A stretch of DNA of 64,000 bases, taken from Williamsia muralis NBRC 105860 (GTDB lineage: Bacteria > Actinomycetota > Actinomycetes > Mycobacteriales > Mycobacteriaceae). The translations under genes and the position numbers were made by a program. The number at the start of each line of letters is the position of its first letter. Positions within the stretch are counted from its first letter, which is position 1. Location: positions 1 to 64,000 of the forward strand of contig NZ_BDAP01000002.1 of the NCBI RefSeq assembly GCF_001598915.1, read 5' to 3'. Under the pieces are notes generated by a model. That model was not told where the DNA came from, did no database searches, and saw nothing but the letters and a program-made list of their open reading frames with translations. Positions 24,345-33,723 of this stretch are shown in pieces.

Positions 24345-25001
24345 GTGGTGATACGCCACAACGTTCGCACCGAATGCTGGGGTTTTGCGATCGGCTCGGC
24401 ACTTTTCGCGATCGGCTCGGCGCCCGGATTCGCGAACTGGGCCGGTGCCCCGGCGGCCAATGTCTCGTTCTTCGTCGGCTCGTGGTTCTTCACCTTCGCC
24501 GCGTTTGTCCAGTTTCAGCTCTGCGGATCGCTTGGCGGAACCGCGATGTCGATCGCCGGGTCGCAGCGAGTCGGCCGCGAGGTGCACTCATCGGAGTGGT
24601 GGTCTGCCACGGTGCAATTGGCGGGCACCGTCGCGTTCAACATCAGCACCGGCGCAGCGCTTGTCGTACATTCGATCGCCGACGCAGACCGCTTCAGCTG
24701 GCGGCCCGACCTCTATGGGTCGGCCGCGTTTCTCGTCAGCTCAGGACTGGCGGTATTCGCCACCGAGCTCTACCGGCAGCGTGATGAACCCGATGCGCCC
24801 GATTGGGGCGCCACCACCCTGAACACCGCCGGATCCATCGCATTCGGGTTCTCGGCGGTCGGCGCCTACATCGATCCGCAGTCCGGCAAGGTGGTTGCCC
24901 CTTTCATCGACCAGGTAGGCACCTTCGTCGGAGCCCTTTGTTTCATGGTCGCTTCCCTCATTTCGCTACCGCGAAGATCGACCACCGCGTTAGCGTCGTA
25001 G
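24345..25001 (+). CDS. Conserved integral membrane protein, YrhK-like
   Basis: This 218-residue protein has about six hydrophobic helices with short loops. The opening CWGFAIGSALFAIGSAPGF and repeated FxIGSxLF-like patterns resemble YrhK-type membrane proteins, though the match is only by eye. It starts at GTG 24345 or 24348. The DNA encoding the first helix contains a short direct repeat (GCGATCGGCTCGGC twice, around 24389 and 24411). It lies three bases before the phosphodiesterase gene. Function unknown. Confidence 0.7.
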   Translation: MVIRHNVRTECWGFAIGSALFAIGSAPGFANWAGAPAANVSFFVGSWFFTFAAFVQFQLCGSLGGTAMSIAGSQRVGREVHSSEWWSATVQLAGTVAFNISTGAALVVHSIADADRFSWRPDLYGSAAFLVSSGLAVFATELYRQRDEPDAPDWGATTLNTAGSIAFGFSAVGAYIDPQSGKVVAPFIDQVGTFVGALCFMVASLISLPRRSTTALAS

Positions 25002-25004
25002 CCG

Positions 25005-26180
25005 ATGAGCGAATTGGATCCCCACAGCAGCTTGCCGCCGTTGTCGTCGGTGCTCGAGTCGGTCGCCGCATCGCTCGGTGCGGCCGACTTCGACAACCGG
25101 CTGCGTCTTGTCCCGGCCCACTCGGCAACAGTCCTACTCATCGACGGTCTGGGTGCGGAACTGGTGGCCGCCCATCCGGTTGATGCCCCGAATCTCAATG
25201 CCGCGAGTCTGGACCATTCGACGGTGGTCGCCGCCGGCTTCCCGGCCACCACGTCGGTGAGCCTGACCAGCTTGAGTACCGGGCGCACGGTGGGGCAACA
25301 CGGGATGGTCGGCTACACGTTCAGGGCCGGTGCCGATGGGCTGGTCCCCCAGTCGCCGATCCTGAACACACTGCGATGGTGCGTACACGGAGATCACGAC
25401 CACGACCTGCTGCATGTGGCGGTACCTGAGGACATCCAATCGGGGACAACGATTTTCGAGCGCTGCCGCGCGCAGGGATTCATCACCCGCCAGATCGTCC
25501 CGGGCCACCACATCGGGTCGGGTCTCTCGCGCGCGGCCTTCCGCGGGGCCGGGCAGGTGATCGCCGCCGAGAAGCTCGACGAACTGCGCGTGGCCATCCT
25601 CGCCGAGATGACCGGGCGCGAACCGACACTGGCATATGCCTACTACGGTGGCCTCGACCTCGCCGGGCACCTCGAGGGGCCGGGGTCAGAGTCCTGGCGC
25701 GAACAGTTGCGCCTCATCGACGAGATGGTCGGCGCACTTGCCGATGAGCTACCGGCGGGCAGGCAGATCGTCGTGACAGGTGACCACGGGATGGTCGACA
25801 CCTCGACCGGCCGATTCGACATCGACACCCACCACGAGCTGACGATCGGTACCACTGCTGTCGCCGGTGAGGCACGGGTACGGCACATCTACACCGAACC
25901 GGGAGCCGCGCCCGATGTCCGGAGCGTCTGGCAGGAAACGCTGGGCGACCGCGCCACCGTGGTCACCCGAGAAGAAGCGATTGATGCCGGCTGGTTCGGG
26001 CCGGCTGTGACCGAGCGGCACAAGGTCAGGATCGGGGATGTGATCGCGGCGGCCCGCGGAGTGACCGCGATGGTGCGCTCCGTCGTCGAACCACTCGAGT
26101 CCCAGCTCGTCGGGCAGCACGGGGCCTGGGACTCGGCAGAGCAGTTGGTCCCGGCCATCGTTCTGCGGGGCACCCGCTGA
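25005..26180 (+). CDS. Alkaline phosphatase superfamily nucleotide pyrophosphatase/phosphodiesterase
   Basis: The 391-residue protein carries the metal and nucleophile sites of the NPP branch. They are Asp in VLLIDGLGAE (about 45-54), Thr in FPATTSVSLTSLSTG, Asp and His in YYGGLDLAGHLEGP, Asp-His in VTGDHGMVD and His in DTHHELTI. No signal peptide is seen, so it may act in the cytoplasm. Substrates of the family include nucleotides and phosphodiesters. It follows the YrhK-like gene by three bases without a strong ribosome binding site, suggesting coupling. Confidence 0.88.
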   Translation: MSELDPHSSLPPLSSVLESVAASLGAADFDNRLRLVPAHSATVLLIDGLGAELVAAHPVDAPNLNAASLDHSTVVAAGFPATTSVSLTSLSTGRTVGQHGMVGYTFRAGADGLVPQSPILNTLRWCVHGDHDHDLLHVAVPEDIQSGTTIFERCRAQGFITRQIVPGHHIGSGLSRAAFRGAGQVIAAEKLDELRVAILAEMTGREPTLAYAYYGGLDLAGHLEGPGSESWREQLRLIDEMVGALADELPAGRQIVVTGDHGMVDTSTGRFDIDTHHELTIGTTAVAGEARVRHIYTEPGAAPDVRSVWQETLGDRATVVTREEAIDAGWFGPAVTERHKVRIGDVIAAARGVTAMVRSVVEPLESQLVGQHGAWDSAEQLVPAIVLRGTR

Positions 26181-26294
26181 CCTGTTCGTGTCCAAGCGAG
26201 TTGTGTCGGAACGAGTTCGCCGTACCGTTGGTTCGGTGAAGGCAACACGGACCACTCGACGTGCCGCCACCGGCCCCACGGTGATCGACGTATC

Positions 26295-27104
26295 GTGCTG
26301 ACACTCCGGCCGGCAGTTGCGTTGGTGGGCGCGGCCCACGTGATCCCGGCCCTCGCTGTCACCGCGTTGACCGCGGCTGTCGCCTTCGCCGCCGACGTCG
26401 AGGCCCGGTTCATCTTTGTGTTGATGGTCGCCGTCTTCAGCGGGCAGCTGATCGTCGGCTGGACCAACGATCTCATCGACCGGGACCGGGACCGGCAGGT
26501 CGGCCGGACCGACAAACCGCTGGCCGCCGGCCACCTCAGCTCCAGGACGGTGACCGTTTCGGTTGTCATCACTGCCGTGGTGTGTGTGGTCGCATCGCTG
26601 GCGTGCGGGGTGGCACCGGGACTGGTCCACCTGGTTCTGGGCGTCGGGTCTGCACTGGCCTACAACGCAGTACTCAAGTCGACGGTGTTCTCCTGGGTTC
26701 CCTACTTCGTCGCATTCGGTTCGCTACCGGTGGTCGTGATGCTGACCGCCGAGCCGAGTCATCTGCCGCCGCTGTGGATGGTCGCGGTCAGTGGACTGCT
26801 CGGGGTGGGGGCACACCTGCTCAACGTGGTGCCCGACCTCGGAGACGACGCCGCCACCGGCATCGAAGGACTGCCGCATCTGTTGGGCGCTCGAAGAATC
26901 CCCTACGTCGCAGCAGGACTGCTCGTGGGCGCCACGGCGATCGCAGTGATCGCCAACGCCCACATGCCATGGCTGTGGGCCGGACTCGGCGCGGTGGTTG
27001 TCATCGCACTGGCGACGATGCGCGCTCCTGGCCGGACCCCGTTCTATGGTGCGATCGTCATCGCCGCGGTCGATGTCACCATGCTTGTGCTGATCGCGCG
27101 GTGA
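26295..27104 (+). CDS. UbiA-family prenyltransferase
   Basis: The 269-residue membrane protein has about eight helices and both Asp-rich motifs of UbiA enzymes: NDLIDRDRDRQVGRTDKPLAAG (about 55-76), which binds the prenyl diphosphate through magnesium, and DLGDDAATGIEGLPHLLG (about 181-198). These enzymes transfer an isoprenoid chain to an aromatic or sugar-phosphate acceptor. No quinone, carotenoid or arabinan gene is nearby, so the acceptor is unknown. The start is a GTG with a weak ribosome binding site. Confidence 0.87.
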   Translation: MLTLRPAVALVGAAHVIPALAVTALTAAVAFAADVEARFIFVLMVAVFSGQLIVGWTNDLIDRDRDRQVGRTDKPLAAGHLSSRTVTVSVVITAVVCVVASLACGVAPGLVHLVLGVGSALAYNAVLKSTVFSWVPYFVAFGSLPVVVMLTAEPSHLPPLWMVAVSGLLGVGAHLLNVVPDLGDDAATGIEGLPHLLGARRIPYVAAGLLVGATAIAVIANAHMPWLWAGLGAVVVIALATMRAPGRTPFYGAIVIAAVDVTMLVLIAR

Positions 27105-27290
27105 CGCTGACCGGACAGCGCCACAAGTGGCTTTCTGTTGCAGCTCAGCGTGTTTCGAGCGTCCGAGCACGTCTGTCAACTGACGGGTCGATGGGTCGGA
27201 CCATTCGTCTCGGCGAGCCGACACCAACCCCGTTGACTCACTGACACCCACGTTGCCGGTGGCCTGACACGTTGCGAGGCAGCCGAAGGA

Positions 27291-27307
27291 TCACCCGATT
27301 CGGGTGA
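27291..27307. promoter_or_regulatory. 17-bp palindrome upstream of DHA2 exporter
   Basis: TCACCCGA-T-TCGGGTGA is a perfect palindrome with 8-bp arms, 84 bp before the exporter start. It is a good candidate repressor site, but no regulator gene is adjacent. The rest of the 286-bp gap 27105-27390 shows no other clear element. Confidence 0.45.
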
Positions 27308-27390
27308 CTCGACAGCTTCGCACGCGTGCCACAGTGGCACATCGGCACCACAGGCGTCAGGCAGGCTCCGGCGAGCGGAAGGAAATGACG

Positions 27391-29046
27391 ATGTCTGTGT
27401 CCGCTCGACCAGATGGTCACCACTCCGAGGCGCCGGGTGGCTCAGGACTGGTACTCACGGTTTTGGCGGCCGGACAGTTCCTCATGACGCTGGACAGTTC
27501 GGTGATGAACGTGTCCATGGCAACGGTCGCGAACGATCTGGACACCACGATCACCGGCATTCAGACCGCGATCACCCTGTACACGTTGGTGATGGCGACG
27601 CTGATGATCTCCGGCGGCAAGGTCGGAACAATCATCGGTCGTCGAAGAGCTTTCGCGATCGGTTTGGTGATCTACGGAGCGGGTTCGCTGACCACCGCAT
27701 TGGCTCCCAATCTGCCTGTCCTGCTCATCGGCTGGTCGTTGCTGGAGGGGATCGGCGCCGCCCTGATAATGCCGGCGATCGTCGCTTTGGTTGCCGCCAA
27801 CTTCGTTGCCGCCAAACGCGCCGCGGCATACGGTCTGGTCGCGGCCTCGGGTGCGATGGCCGTCGCAGCGGGTCCACTGATCGGCGGCGCAGTGACCACT
27901 TTCGCATCCTGGCGATACGTCTTCGCCGGCGAGGTTGTCCTGGTAGTTGTGATCCTGCTCGTGCTCGGGCGCATCAAAGAGACACCGCCCGCGAAGGTCC
28001 GCCTCGACCTCATCGGCTCAGCCCTGTCGGTGGCGAGTCTCGGCATGATCGTGTTCGGGGTGCTGCGTTCGGGCCAATGGGGATGGGTCATCGCCAAACC
28101 CGGTGCCACACAGATCCTGGGACTGTCGCCGGTGATCTGGCTCCTGGTCGCCGGACTCGGGGTCTTGTACGTCTTTCTCCGATGGCAAAGTCATCTCGCT
28201 GCCACTGGTGGCGAGCCGCTGATCGACCCTCGACTTCTGCGCAATCGGCAACTCACAGGCGGGTTGACGATGTTCTTCGCTCAGTTCACAGTGCAGGCAG
28301 GTGTCTTCTTCGCCGTTCCGCTCTTCCTGTCAGTCGTGCTCGAACTCAACGCACTCGACACCGGCATCCGGCTGATCCCGTTGTCCATAGCGCTACTGCT
28401 GGCCGCGGCCGGAATACCCAAGTTTCGGCCGCAAGCCGATCCCCGCCGCGTGGTCCGTCTCGGTCTCGGCTCGATGATCATCGGAATCCTCATCCTGGTC
28501 GGCGGCCTCGATCCCGCCGCCAATGCTGGAATCGTCGCTGTTCCGATGCTGCTGATGGGGCTGGGATTGGGCGCTCTGGCTTCGCAACTGGGCGCGGTGA
28601 CGGTGTCGGCGGTGCCCGATTCCCAGAGCGCCGAAGTGGGTGGATTACAGAACACCGCCACGAATCTCGGGGCATCACTGGGGACCGCGTTGATCGGATC
28701 CGTGTTGATCGCGACATTGACGACCTCGATCGTCACAGGGATCGAGGACAATCCGGATGTACCGACAGCCGTCAAGGAACGGGCCACATCCGAGCTCGTC
28801 ACCGGTGTTCCATTCATTTCGGACACACAGCTCGAAGACGCTTTGAAAGACACCTCGGTCCCTGAGACCCAGGCGGAAGCCGTTGTGTCACTGAACTCCG
28901 AGTCTCGGCTCAAAGCGTTGCGGGTCGCGTTCGCTTTGGCGGCGCTACTGGCGATCGTCGCATTGTTCTTCACCGGTGGTCTGCCTCGCGTACCCGTTGG
29001 TGCACCTGCGTCCGGTAAAGCGTCAGGCACGGATTCAACTGCCTGA
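27391..29046 (+). CDS. MFS exporter, DHA2 family
   Basis: From ATG 27391 the protein has 551 residues and fourteen predicted helices. The DHA2 helix-1 motif reads LDSSVMNVSMATV, and helix 5 carries MAVAAGPLIGGAVTTFASWR. A large loop before the last helix (residues about 450-510) is extracytoplasmic. GGAAGGA precedes the start with good spacing; ATG 27385 is too near it. Together with 22781-24250 this gives two related exporters within 7 kb. The stop region overlaps the convergent membrane-protein gene by 12 bases. Confidence 0.92.
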   Translation: MSVSARPDGHHSEAPGGSGLVLTVLAAGQFLMTLDSSVMNVSMATVANDLDTTITGIQTAITLYTLVMATLMISGGKVGTIIGRRRAFAIGLVIYGAGSLTTALAPNLPVLLIGWSLLEGIGAALIMPAIVALVAANFVAAKRAAAYGLVAASGAMAVAAGPLIGGAVTTFASWRYVFAGEVVLVVVILLVLGRIKETPPAKVRLDLIGSALSVASLGMIVFGVLRSGQWGWVIAKPGATQILGLSPVIWLLVAGLGVLYVFLRWQSHLAATGGEPLIDPRLLRNRQLTGGLTMFFAQFTVQAGVFFAVPLFLSVVLELNALDTGIRLIPLSIALLLAAAGIPKFRPQADPRRVVRLGLGSMIIGILILVGGLDPAANAGIVAVPMLLMGLGLGALASQLGAVTVSAVPDSQSAEVGGLQNTATNLGASLGTALIGSVLIATLTTSIVTGIEDNPDVPTAVKERATSELVTGVPFISDTQLEDALKDTSVPETQAEAVVSLNSESRLKALRVAFALAALLAIVALFFTGGLPRVPVGAPASGKASGTDSTA

Positions 29047-30387
29047 CTCAGGTGCGTTCTGCACAACTGCGGGCCGCGCAACGAGTTCCACGACCACCAT
29101 GGCGAGCACTGCGACGAGAACGGTGGCCGTGACCACGAGCCCGGAGGGGTAGTCCCAGAACACCAGGACGGCAATTGCGACCGCAATGATGCTGAGACGC
29201 AACGGTATCCGATACCTGGCGGCGAACGTTTCGAGGGGGTGAGGCGCACGCGTACTCCTGCCGCGCAGGGAGTCCACCGCGCTCGAATATGCACCGCGGA
29301 CAGCGCCTGCAGAACGTGAGGACCCGCTCAGATACCCGACCAGCGCCACCACGACAGCAACGACGGCGAGGGCACGAAGCATGGAGCGCAGAGGGACCAA
29401 CACCGCATCGATCAGGGCTTCCGCTGACCCACGCGACAGCACGTCGGCCGGAACCGCGTCGAGGTACATCGACCGGCCGATGCTCAGCCCGATGGCCAGC
29501 ACCACCATGGCCAGCGCGATCGAGGCACCGACCAACGACACCGCACGGCGTCGAGATCCCCTGGGCGCAGCCCAGACCGCAGCCACCGCCACGAGCAAGG
29601 TCAGCCAGGGAAGGATCGTGGACGCCTTGTCGAGTGCGGAGACTGCGTTCTGCGCCTTGACCAGGTCCGGCGACCGGAAGATCACAAACGATTTGTCGAT
29701 GTCAGGGATGTTGTCCGCGAAGGCGAACCCACGATCTTTGAGTCGGTCGCGAACTTTCGCGACTATCGGCTCGAGTGCGATGTTCACGGTGCCCGAGTCG
29801 TCCACGACGATTGCGGCCCGCGCCTCACCGGTAAGAAGTTTCACCAGGGCCTCGTGCGCCTGCTTGTTGGCCTGTACCCAGAGCTCCTCGAACTGTTCGG
29901 AGCCCAAGAGTGATCTCACGGTTTGGTCGATGAACGATTTCGCCTGTTCGGTCAGCACCGGGGCCAGCCCGACGACCGCCGGGGGCACGTTGGGCGCATT
30001 CTGTGTGAGTGCGGACAGCGCCTCGCGTGTCACCTCTGCGATCTTTGCTCGCTCCATGATGACCGCGGTGATCTGGGTTGAGAGTTCGTTCTGGAGAGCG
30101 GCGTTACGGGCCAGCGGGGACACGGTCTCGACGTATCGATCGGTATCCAACACCTCACTGCGCGCGAAACGGGCAAGCACTCCCGAGATGGCCAGTGCGG
30201 CAACGATGATGAGGAGCAGAATGGTTGCCGACCATCGCAATGCCCGCCGATCGGCCGGGAGACCGGAGCCGGCACCGCCCTGTCCGTCGAGTTCGTCGCG
30301 CCGGCCGTCCGCAACCTGTCGGCGTAAACGTTCGAGCTCGGCTCGCTCGGCACGATCGAGCGGTTGACCGGCCCCGGTAGCCATCAT
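29035..30387 (-). CDS. Conserved actinobacterial integral membrane protein, function unknown
   Basis: The 450-residue product has a charged cytosolic N-terminus with a short coiled region (DRAERAELERLRRQVADG), a membrane helix at about 52-72 and a large extracytoplasmic domain to about residue 255. Four or five more helices follow, separated by basic loops. The extracytoplasmic part contains LARNAALQNELSTQITAVIMERAKI, a pattern I recognise from similar-size proteins of Gordonia, Rhodococcus and Mycobacterium without known function. Its 3' end overlaps the convergent DHA2 gene. Confidence 0.82.
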   Translation of the reverse strand: MMATGAGQPLDRAERAELERLRRQVADGRRDELDGQGGAGSGLPADRRALRWSATILLLIIVAALAISGVLARFARSEVLDTDRYVETVSPLARNAALQNELSTQITAVIMERAKIAEVTREALSALTQNAPNVPPAVVGLAPVLTEQAKSFIDQTVRSLLGSEQFEELWVQANKQAHEALVKLLTGEARAAIVVDDSGTVNIALEPIVAKVRDRLKDRGFAFADNIPDIDKSFVIFRSPDLVKAQNAVSALDKASTILPWLTLLVAVAAVWAAPRGSRRRAVSLVGASIALAMVVLAIGLSIGRSMYLDAVPADVLSRGSAEALIDAVLVPLRSMLRALAVVAVVVALVGYLSGSSRSAGAVRGAYSSAVDSLRGRSTRAPHPLETFAARYRIPLRLSIIAVAIAVLVFWDYPSGLVVTATVLVAVLAMVVVELVARPAVVQNAPESGS

Positions 30388-30473
30388 GTTCGCCCCACAT
30401 CGTCGAGGAAGGTGTCCGACTGCAGACGACCAGCGCGCTCTCGTAACTCTTCGTCATGCCACGCGGACGTGCA

Positions 30474-30490
30474 TCATCCCTTTGGGATGA
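30474..30490. promoter_or_regulatory. Palindrome in divergent promoter region
   Basis: TCATCCC-TTT-GGGATGA has perfect 7-bp arms and lies between the divergent membrane-protein gene and the acyl-CoA synthetase gene, 62 bp upstream of the latter. It may be an operator, for example for a fatty-acid-responsive TetR-type factor. No such regulator is adjacent. Confidence 0.4.
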
Positions 30491-30551
30491 ATCCAACGAG
30501 ACGCGGAGCATACGATTGCGGCATCGCGAGTCGCACGAGGGAGCAATGACG

Positions 30552-32123
30552 ATGCCAGTAGAACGAGCAGCCGACCCCGATCCGAGCGACTTCACCTTCG
30601 CCCCTTTGACCCCGGCGGCATTCCTGACGCGTGCAGCGCAGGCCTTCGCGCACCGCACCGCCATCATCGACGGCGATCGCACCTTCACCTACGCCGACTA
30701 CCACCGACGCACGCTTGCCCTCACCGGAGTGCTCGAAGACCTGGGGATCGGTGAGGGCGACAGGGTGGCGGCCCTGTGTGCCAACAGCCACGTGATGCTC
30801 GAACTGCACAGTGCCATCCCCCTGCACGGTTCGGTTCTGGTGCCCCTCAACATTCGGCTCTCTGCGCCCGAGGTCGAGTACATCCTCGACCACAGTGGAG
30901 CAAAGGTCCTTGTGGCAACAGCCGAGTTCGCCGACGTCGCTGCCAAAGTCGCCACCGCAGTGGGCATTCGACTGATCGTGGCAGGAGGACCCGACGACGA
31001 ATACGAACAGTTGCTCTCTCAGTCCCCCGGCGCGGTCCAGCGCGAACCCAGCGAACGTGGTCTGTTGGCCATCAATTACACCTCTGGGACAACCGGCCGG
31101 CCCAAAGGCGTGATGTACCACCACCGGGGCGCATACCTGCAGGCCGTTTCGATGGCCTACCAGTCCCGTCTCGACCCGGGCTCGAACTACCTGTGGACCC
31201 TCCCGATGTTCCATTGCGACGGTTGGTGTTTCACCTGGGCCGTCACCGCGGCAGGCGGTACGCATGTCTGTCTGCGGGCAATCGACACGGCCGAGATCTG
31301 GCGCCTGGTCCGCGACACCGGCATCACCCACTTCTGCGCTGCGCCGACGGTGTTGACGATGATCGCCGAGGATCGTTCTGCCTCACCGCTCGACACCCCG
31401 ATCCAGGTCTCCACCGGCGGCGCCCCGCCGTCGCCCGCCCTGCTCGCCCGGATGGCCGCGCTCAACATCGAAGTGACCCACCTGTACGGGATGACCGAGA
31501 CCTTCGGGCCCATCGTTGTCAATCAATGGCAACCCGAGTGGGACGCCGCCACACCCGATGAGGTGGCCGAGAAGAAGGCGCGTCAGGGCATCGGGAACAT
31601 CACCGCCGGGCCGGTGCGGGTCGTTTCCCCCGACGGCGACGACGTGCCGTCCGACGCCCAGACGCTCGGAGAGCTGGTGGTTCGCGGCAACAACGTGATG
31701 CTGGGCTACTACCGCGATCCCGACGCCACCCGCGCCGCGACCATCGACGGGTGGCTGCGCACCGGCGACCTGGCAGTGATGCATCCCGACGGCTACGTGG
31801 AACTCAAAGACCGCAGCAAGGACGTCATCATCTCCGGCGGCGAGAACATCGCCTCGGTCGAGGTCGAACGTGTCCTCGACGCGCATCCAGATGTTGTGGA
31901 GTCGGCCGTCGTCGGCCGTCCCGACGAACGGTGGGGTGAGGTGCCGGTTGCCTATGTGACCGTCCGGTCAGGCCGTGACCTCACCGCAGCCGACCTGATC
32001 GAGTTCGCCCGAACCAGACTCGCCCGGTTCAAGGTCCCCAAAGAGATCGTGTTCAGTGACCTGCCGAAAACCTCGACCGGAAAGATACAGAAAAACGTGC
32101 TGCGGTCGGGACACGGAAGGTGA
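30552..32123 (+). CDS. Acyl-CoA synthetase (AMP-forming, FadD-like)
   Basis: From ATG 30552 the enzyme has 523 residues. Motifs of the adenylate-forming superfamily are present: P-loop YTSGTTGRPKG, the A5 segment THLYGMTETFGP, A7 GWLRTGDLAV, A8 DRSKDVIISGGENI and the C-terminal catalytic Lys in TSTGKIQKNVL. These enzymes activate fatty or related acids to acyl-CoA through an acyl-adenylate. The AGGGAG at 30538-30543 is spaced for 30552 rather than ATG 30546. The gene stands alone; chain-length preference is unknown. Confidence 0.93.
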   Translation: MPVERAADPDPSDFTFAPLTPAAFLTRAAQAFAHRTAIIDGDRTFTYADYHRRTLALTGVLEDLGIGEGDRVAALCANSHVMLELHSAIPLHGSVLVPLNIRLSAPEVEYILDHSGAKVLVATAEFADVAAKVATAVGIRLIVAGGPDDEYEQLLSQSPGAVQREPSERGLLAINYTSGTTGRPKGVMYHHRGAYLQAVSMAYQSRLDPGSNYLWTLPMFHCDGWCFTWAVTAAGGTHVCLRAIDTAEIWRLVRDTGITHFCAAPTVLTMIAEDRSASPLDTPIQVSTGGAPPSPALLARMAALNIEVTHLYGMTETFGPIVVNQWQPEWDAATPDEVAEKKARQGIGNITAGPVRVVSPDGDDVPSDAQTLGELVVRGNNVMLGYYRDPDATRAATIDGWLRTGDLAVMHPDGYVELKDRSKDVIISGGENIASVEVERVLDAHPDVVESAVVGRPDERWGEVPVAYVTVRSGRDLTAADLIEFARTRLARFKVPKEIVFSDLPKTSTGKIQKNVLRSGHGR

Positions 32124-32149
32124 ATTCGGCACCGACTTCGAACGTCTCA

Positions 32150-32884
32150 CTACCTGTCCTGATGCCTGCTCATTTTGACTCGTGCCGCTGAGATCACCTG
32201 CTCCCACAGCAGTTTCGACGCGGCGGAGATCTGAGCCTTGTTGAGGCTCTCTTTGGCGAGTATTGCTGTCGCGAGCGCCTTGGTTCCCATATCGGCTTTG
32301 CTGTGGTGCCCCGAATCGAAGGGTGGTTGCGGGTCGTACTCGATGGCCAGCTGGATCGCTCTGGCTCGCTTCTCATCGGCGATCTGAGCAGCCAGCCACA
32401 GGGCCAGGTCGATACCGGCCGACACCCCTGCGCTGGTCGCGATCTTTCCCTCATGCACGATTCGCTGGTCCCCTACCGGCGTGACACCGAACAACTTCAA
32501 AGCACTCAAGGTCTGCCAATGTGAGGTTGCCCGCTGACCGTCGAGCACACCGGCAGCAGCGAGCACCACTGATCCAGCACACACCGAGGTGGTCCAGGTG
32601 CTCGAGGTGTGGACAGACCTCAGCCACTGCAGTAGCTGCCCGTCCCGGGCCTGATTCATCACCGAGCCGCTGCCCCCAGGAACGAGGACCACGTCGGGCG
32701 ACGGCGTTTCGTCCAGTGTGTGGGTTGCACCAAGGATCAACACCCCCGAATCGGCCACAACGGGGCCGGCCTCATGCCACACGAAGCGGACGTCTGCATC
32801 CGGCAACATGCGAAATACCTCGTACGGCCCTACAACATCGAGCGCCGTGAAACCCGGGTACACAACCAGCGCGATCTGTGTCAC
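32150..32884 (-). CDS. DJ-1/PfpI family protein (isonitrile hydratase-like)
   Basis: The 244-residue protein is a class I glutamine-amidotransferase-like fold with Cys102 in TSVCAGSVVLAAAG as the nucleophile and an upstream Glu in VVGPYEVF. It lacks the AraC domain of GlxA regulators and resembles isonitrile hydratase. GAGGAGTT precedes GTG 32884, which sets the start. The C-terminal helical tail (LNKAQISAASKLLWEQVISAARVK) is longer than in the minimal fold. The gene converges on the acyl-CoA synthetase gene. Confidence 0.88.
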   Translation of the reverse strand: MTQIALVVYPGFTALDVVGPYEVFRMLPDADVRFVWHEAGPVVADSGVLILGATHTLDETPSPDVVLVPGGSGSVMNQARDGQLLQWLRSVHTSSTWTTSVCAGSVVLAAAGVLDGQRATSHWQTLSALKLFGVTPVGDQRIVHEGKIATSAGVSAGIDLALWLAAQIADEKRARAIQLAIEYDPQPPFDSGHHSKADMGTKALATAILAKESLNKAQISAASKLLWEQVISAARVKMSRHQDR

Positions 32885-33036
32885 GTGAACTCCTCTTTTA
32901 TCGGTGGAATTTGGTAATGCCGTCCGTTGCGGTTTCCCGGTCGACGGGACGAGCCCCTCACTCATCCCGGTCATCGGTTCGCTCGTATCGCATTCGACCG
33001 ATTTCGCCATCGCCTGATCTCAGGCAGACTCGGGGT

Positions 33037-33717
33037 ATGGAGACCATCGACTACGCACCCGGACGACAGGCCGACCTCTTCGGCGACCCAGCACATCCCA
33101 CAGTGTTGCTCTGGCACGGGATGCAGACCGATGCACGCGCCGCTGTTCGCCCGCTCGCCGCACGAATCGCCGCACACGGGGTGAACGTGATTGCTCCGGA
33201 CTGGGATTCGCACTCCGCCGACGGTGGTCGAGCAGATCTGCTCCGATCAGCGCAGGTTGCGATGGACCGCACCGAATCTTCGAGCGGGTTTGTCATCGTC
33301 GGGTGGTCACTCGGTGGCATCGCGGCGGCCGGACTCACCATCGACGCCGACGCACTCGGAGTCCGTATCCATCACGCCGTGTGCCTCGCCGGAGCCTTCA
33401 CCGCGACCAATCCGCTCACCGGTGAGAAGCTCCCCGAGGAACTGACGTCGACCGGTCAGCGACCGCCGTTCACGTTGCTGCACGGCCGATCCGACGACGT
33501 CGTATCGATCAGCTCCAGCCGAGGTTTCGCCGCCACACTCCAGCGCAGTGACTGGCCGGTCGAACTCGTCGAACTCGACGCCGATCACGGTTCGATCGCC
33601 GGAGCCGCCTACGACGCCGCCTCCGACCACTACGTGCCCTCGGATGCGCCCGACACCGCAGCCGTTACCGCTGACGTGGCATCCCGGGTCGCGGGCGCCT
33701 GCGGCGTCACTTCCTGA
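33037..33717 (+). CDS. Alpha/beta-hydrolase family protein
   Basis: A 226-residue protein from ATG 33037. The oxyanion strand LLWHGMQTDAR, the nucleophile elbow VGWSLGGIAA (Ser at about residue 90), Asp in LLHGRSDDVVS and His in DADHGSIAG make a complete catalytic triad. It is most like dienelactone-hydrolase or carboxylesterase-type members. No operon partner is present. The substrate is unknown. Confidence 0.85.
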   Translation: METIDYAPGRQADLFGDPAHPTVLLWHGMQTDARAAVRPLAARIAAHGVNVIAPDWDSHSADGGRADLLRSAQVAMDRTESSSGFVIVGWSLGGIAAAGLTIDADALGVRIHHAVCLAGAFTATNPLTGEKLPEELTSTGQRPPFTLLHGRSDDVVSISSSRGFAATLQRSDWPVELVELDADHGSIAGAAYDAASDHYVPSDAPDTAAVTADVASRVAGACGVTS

Positions 33718-33723
33718 AGTTTG

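Noticed and set aside
23369-24493. Long open frame of 374 codons on the minus strand
   Set aside because: It is antisense to the DHA2 exporter gene, rich in Arg, His and Asp as expected for shadow frames in high-G+C DNA, and has no recognisable domain.
27304-27390. Upstream ATG start for the second DHA2 exporter
   Set aside because: It would add a His/Arg-rich leader and begin inside the 27291-27307 palindrome; GGAAGGA fits ATG 27391.
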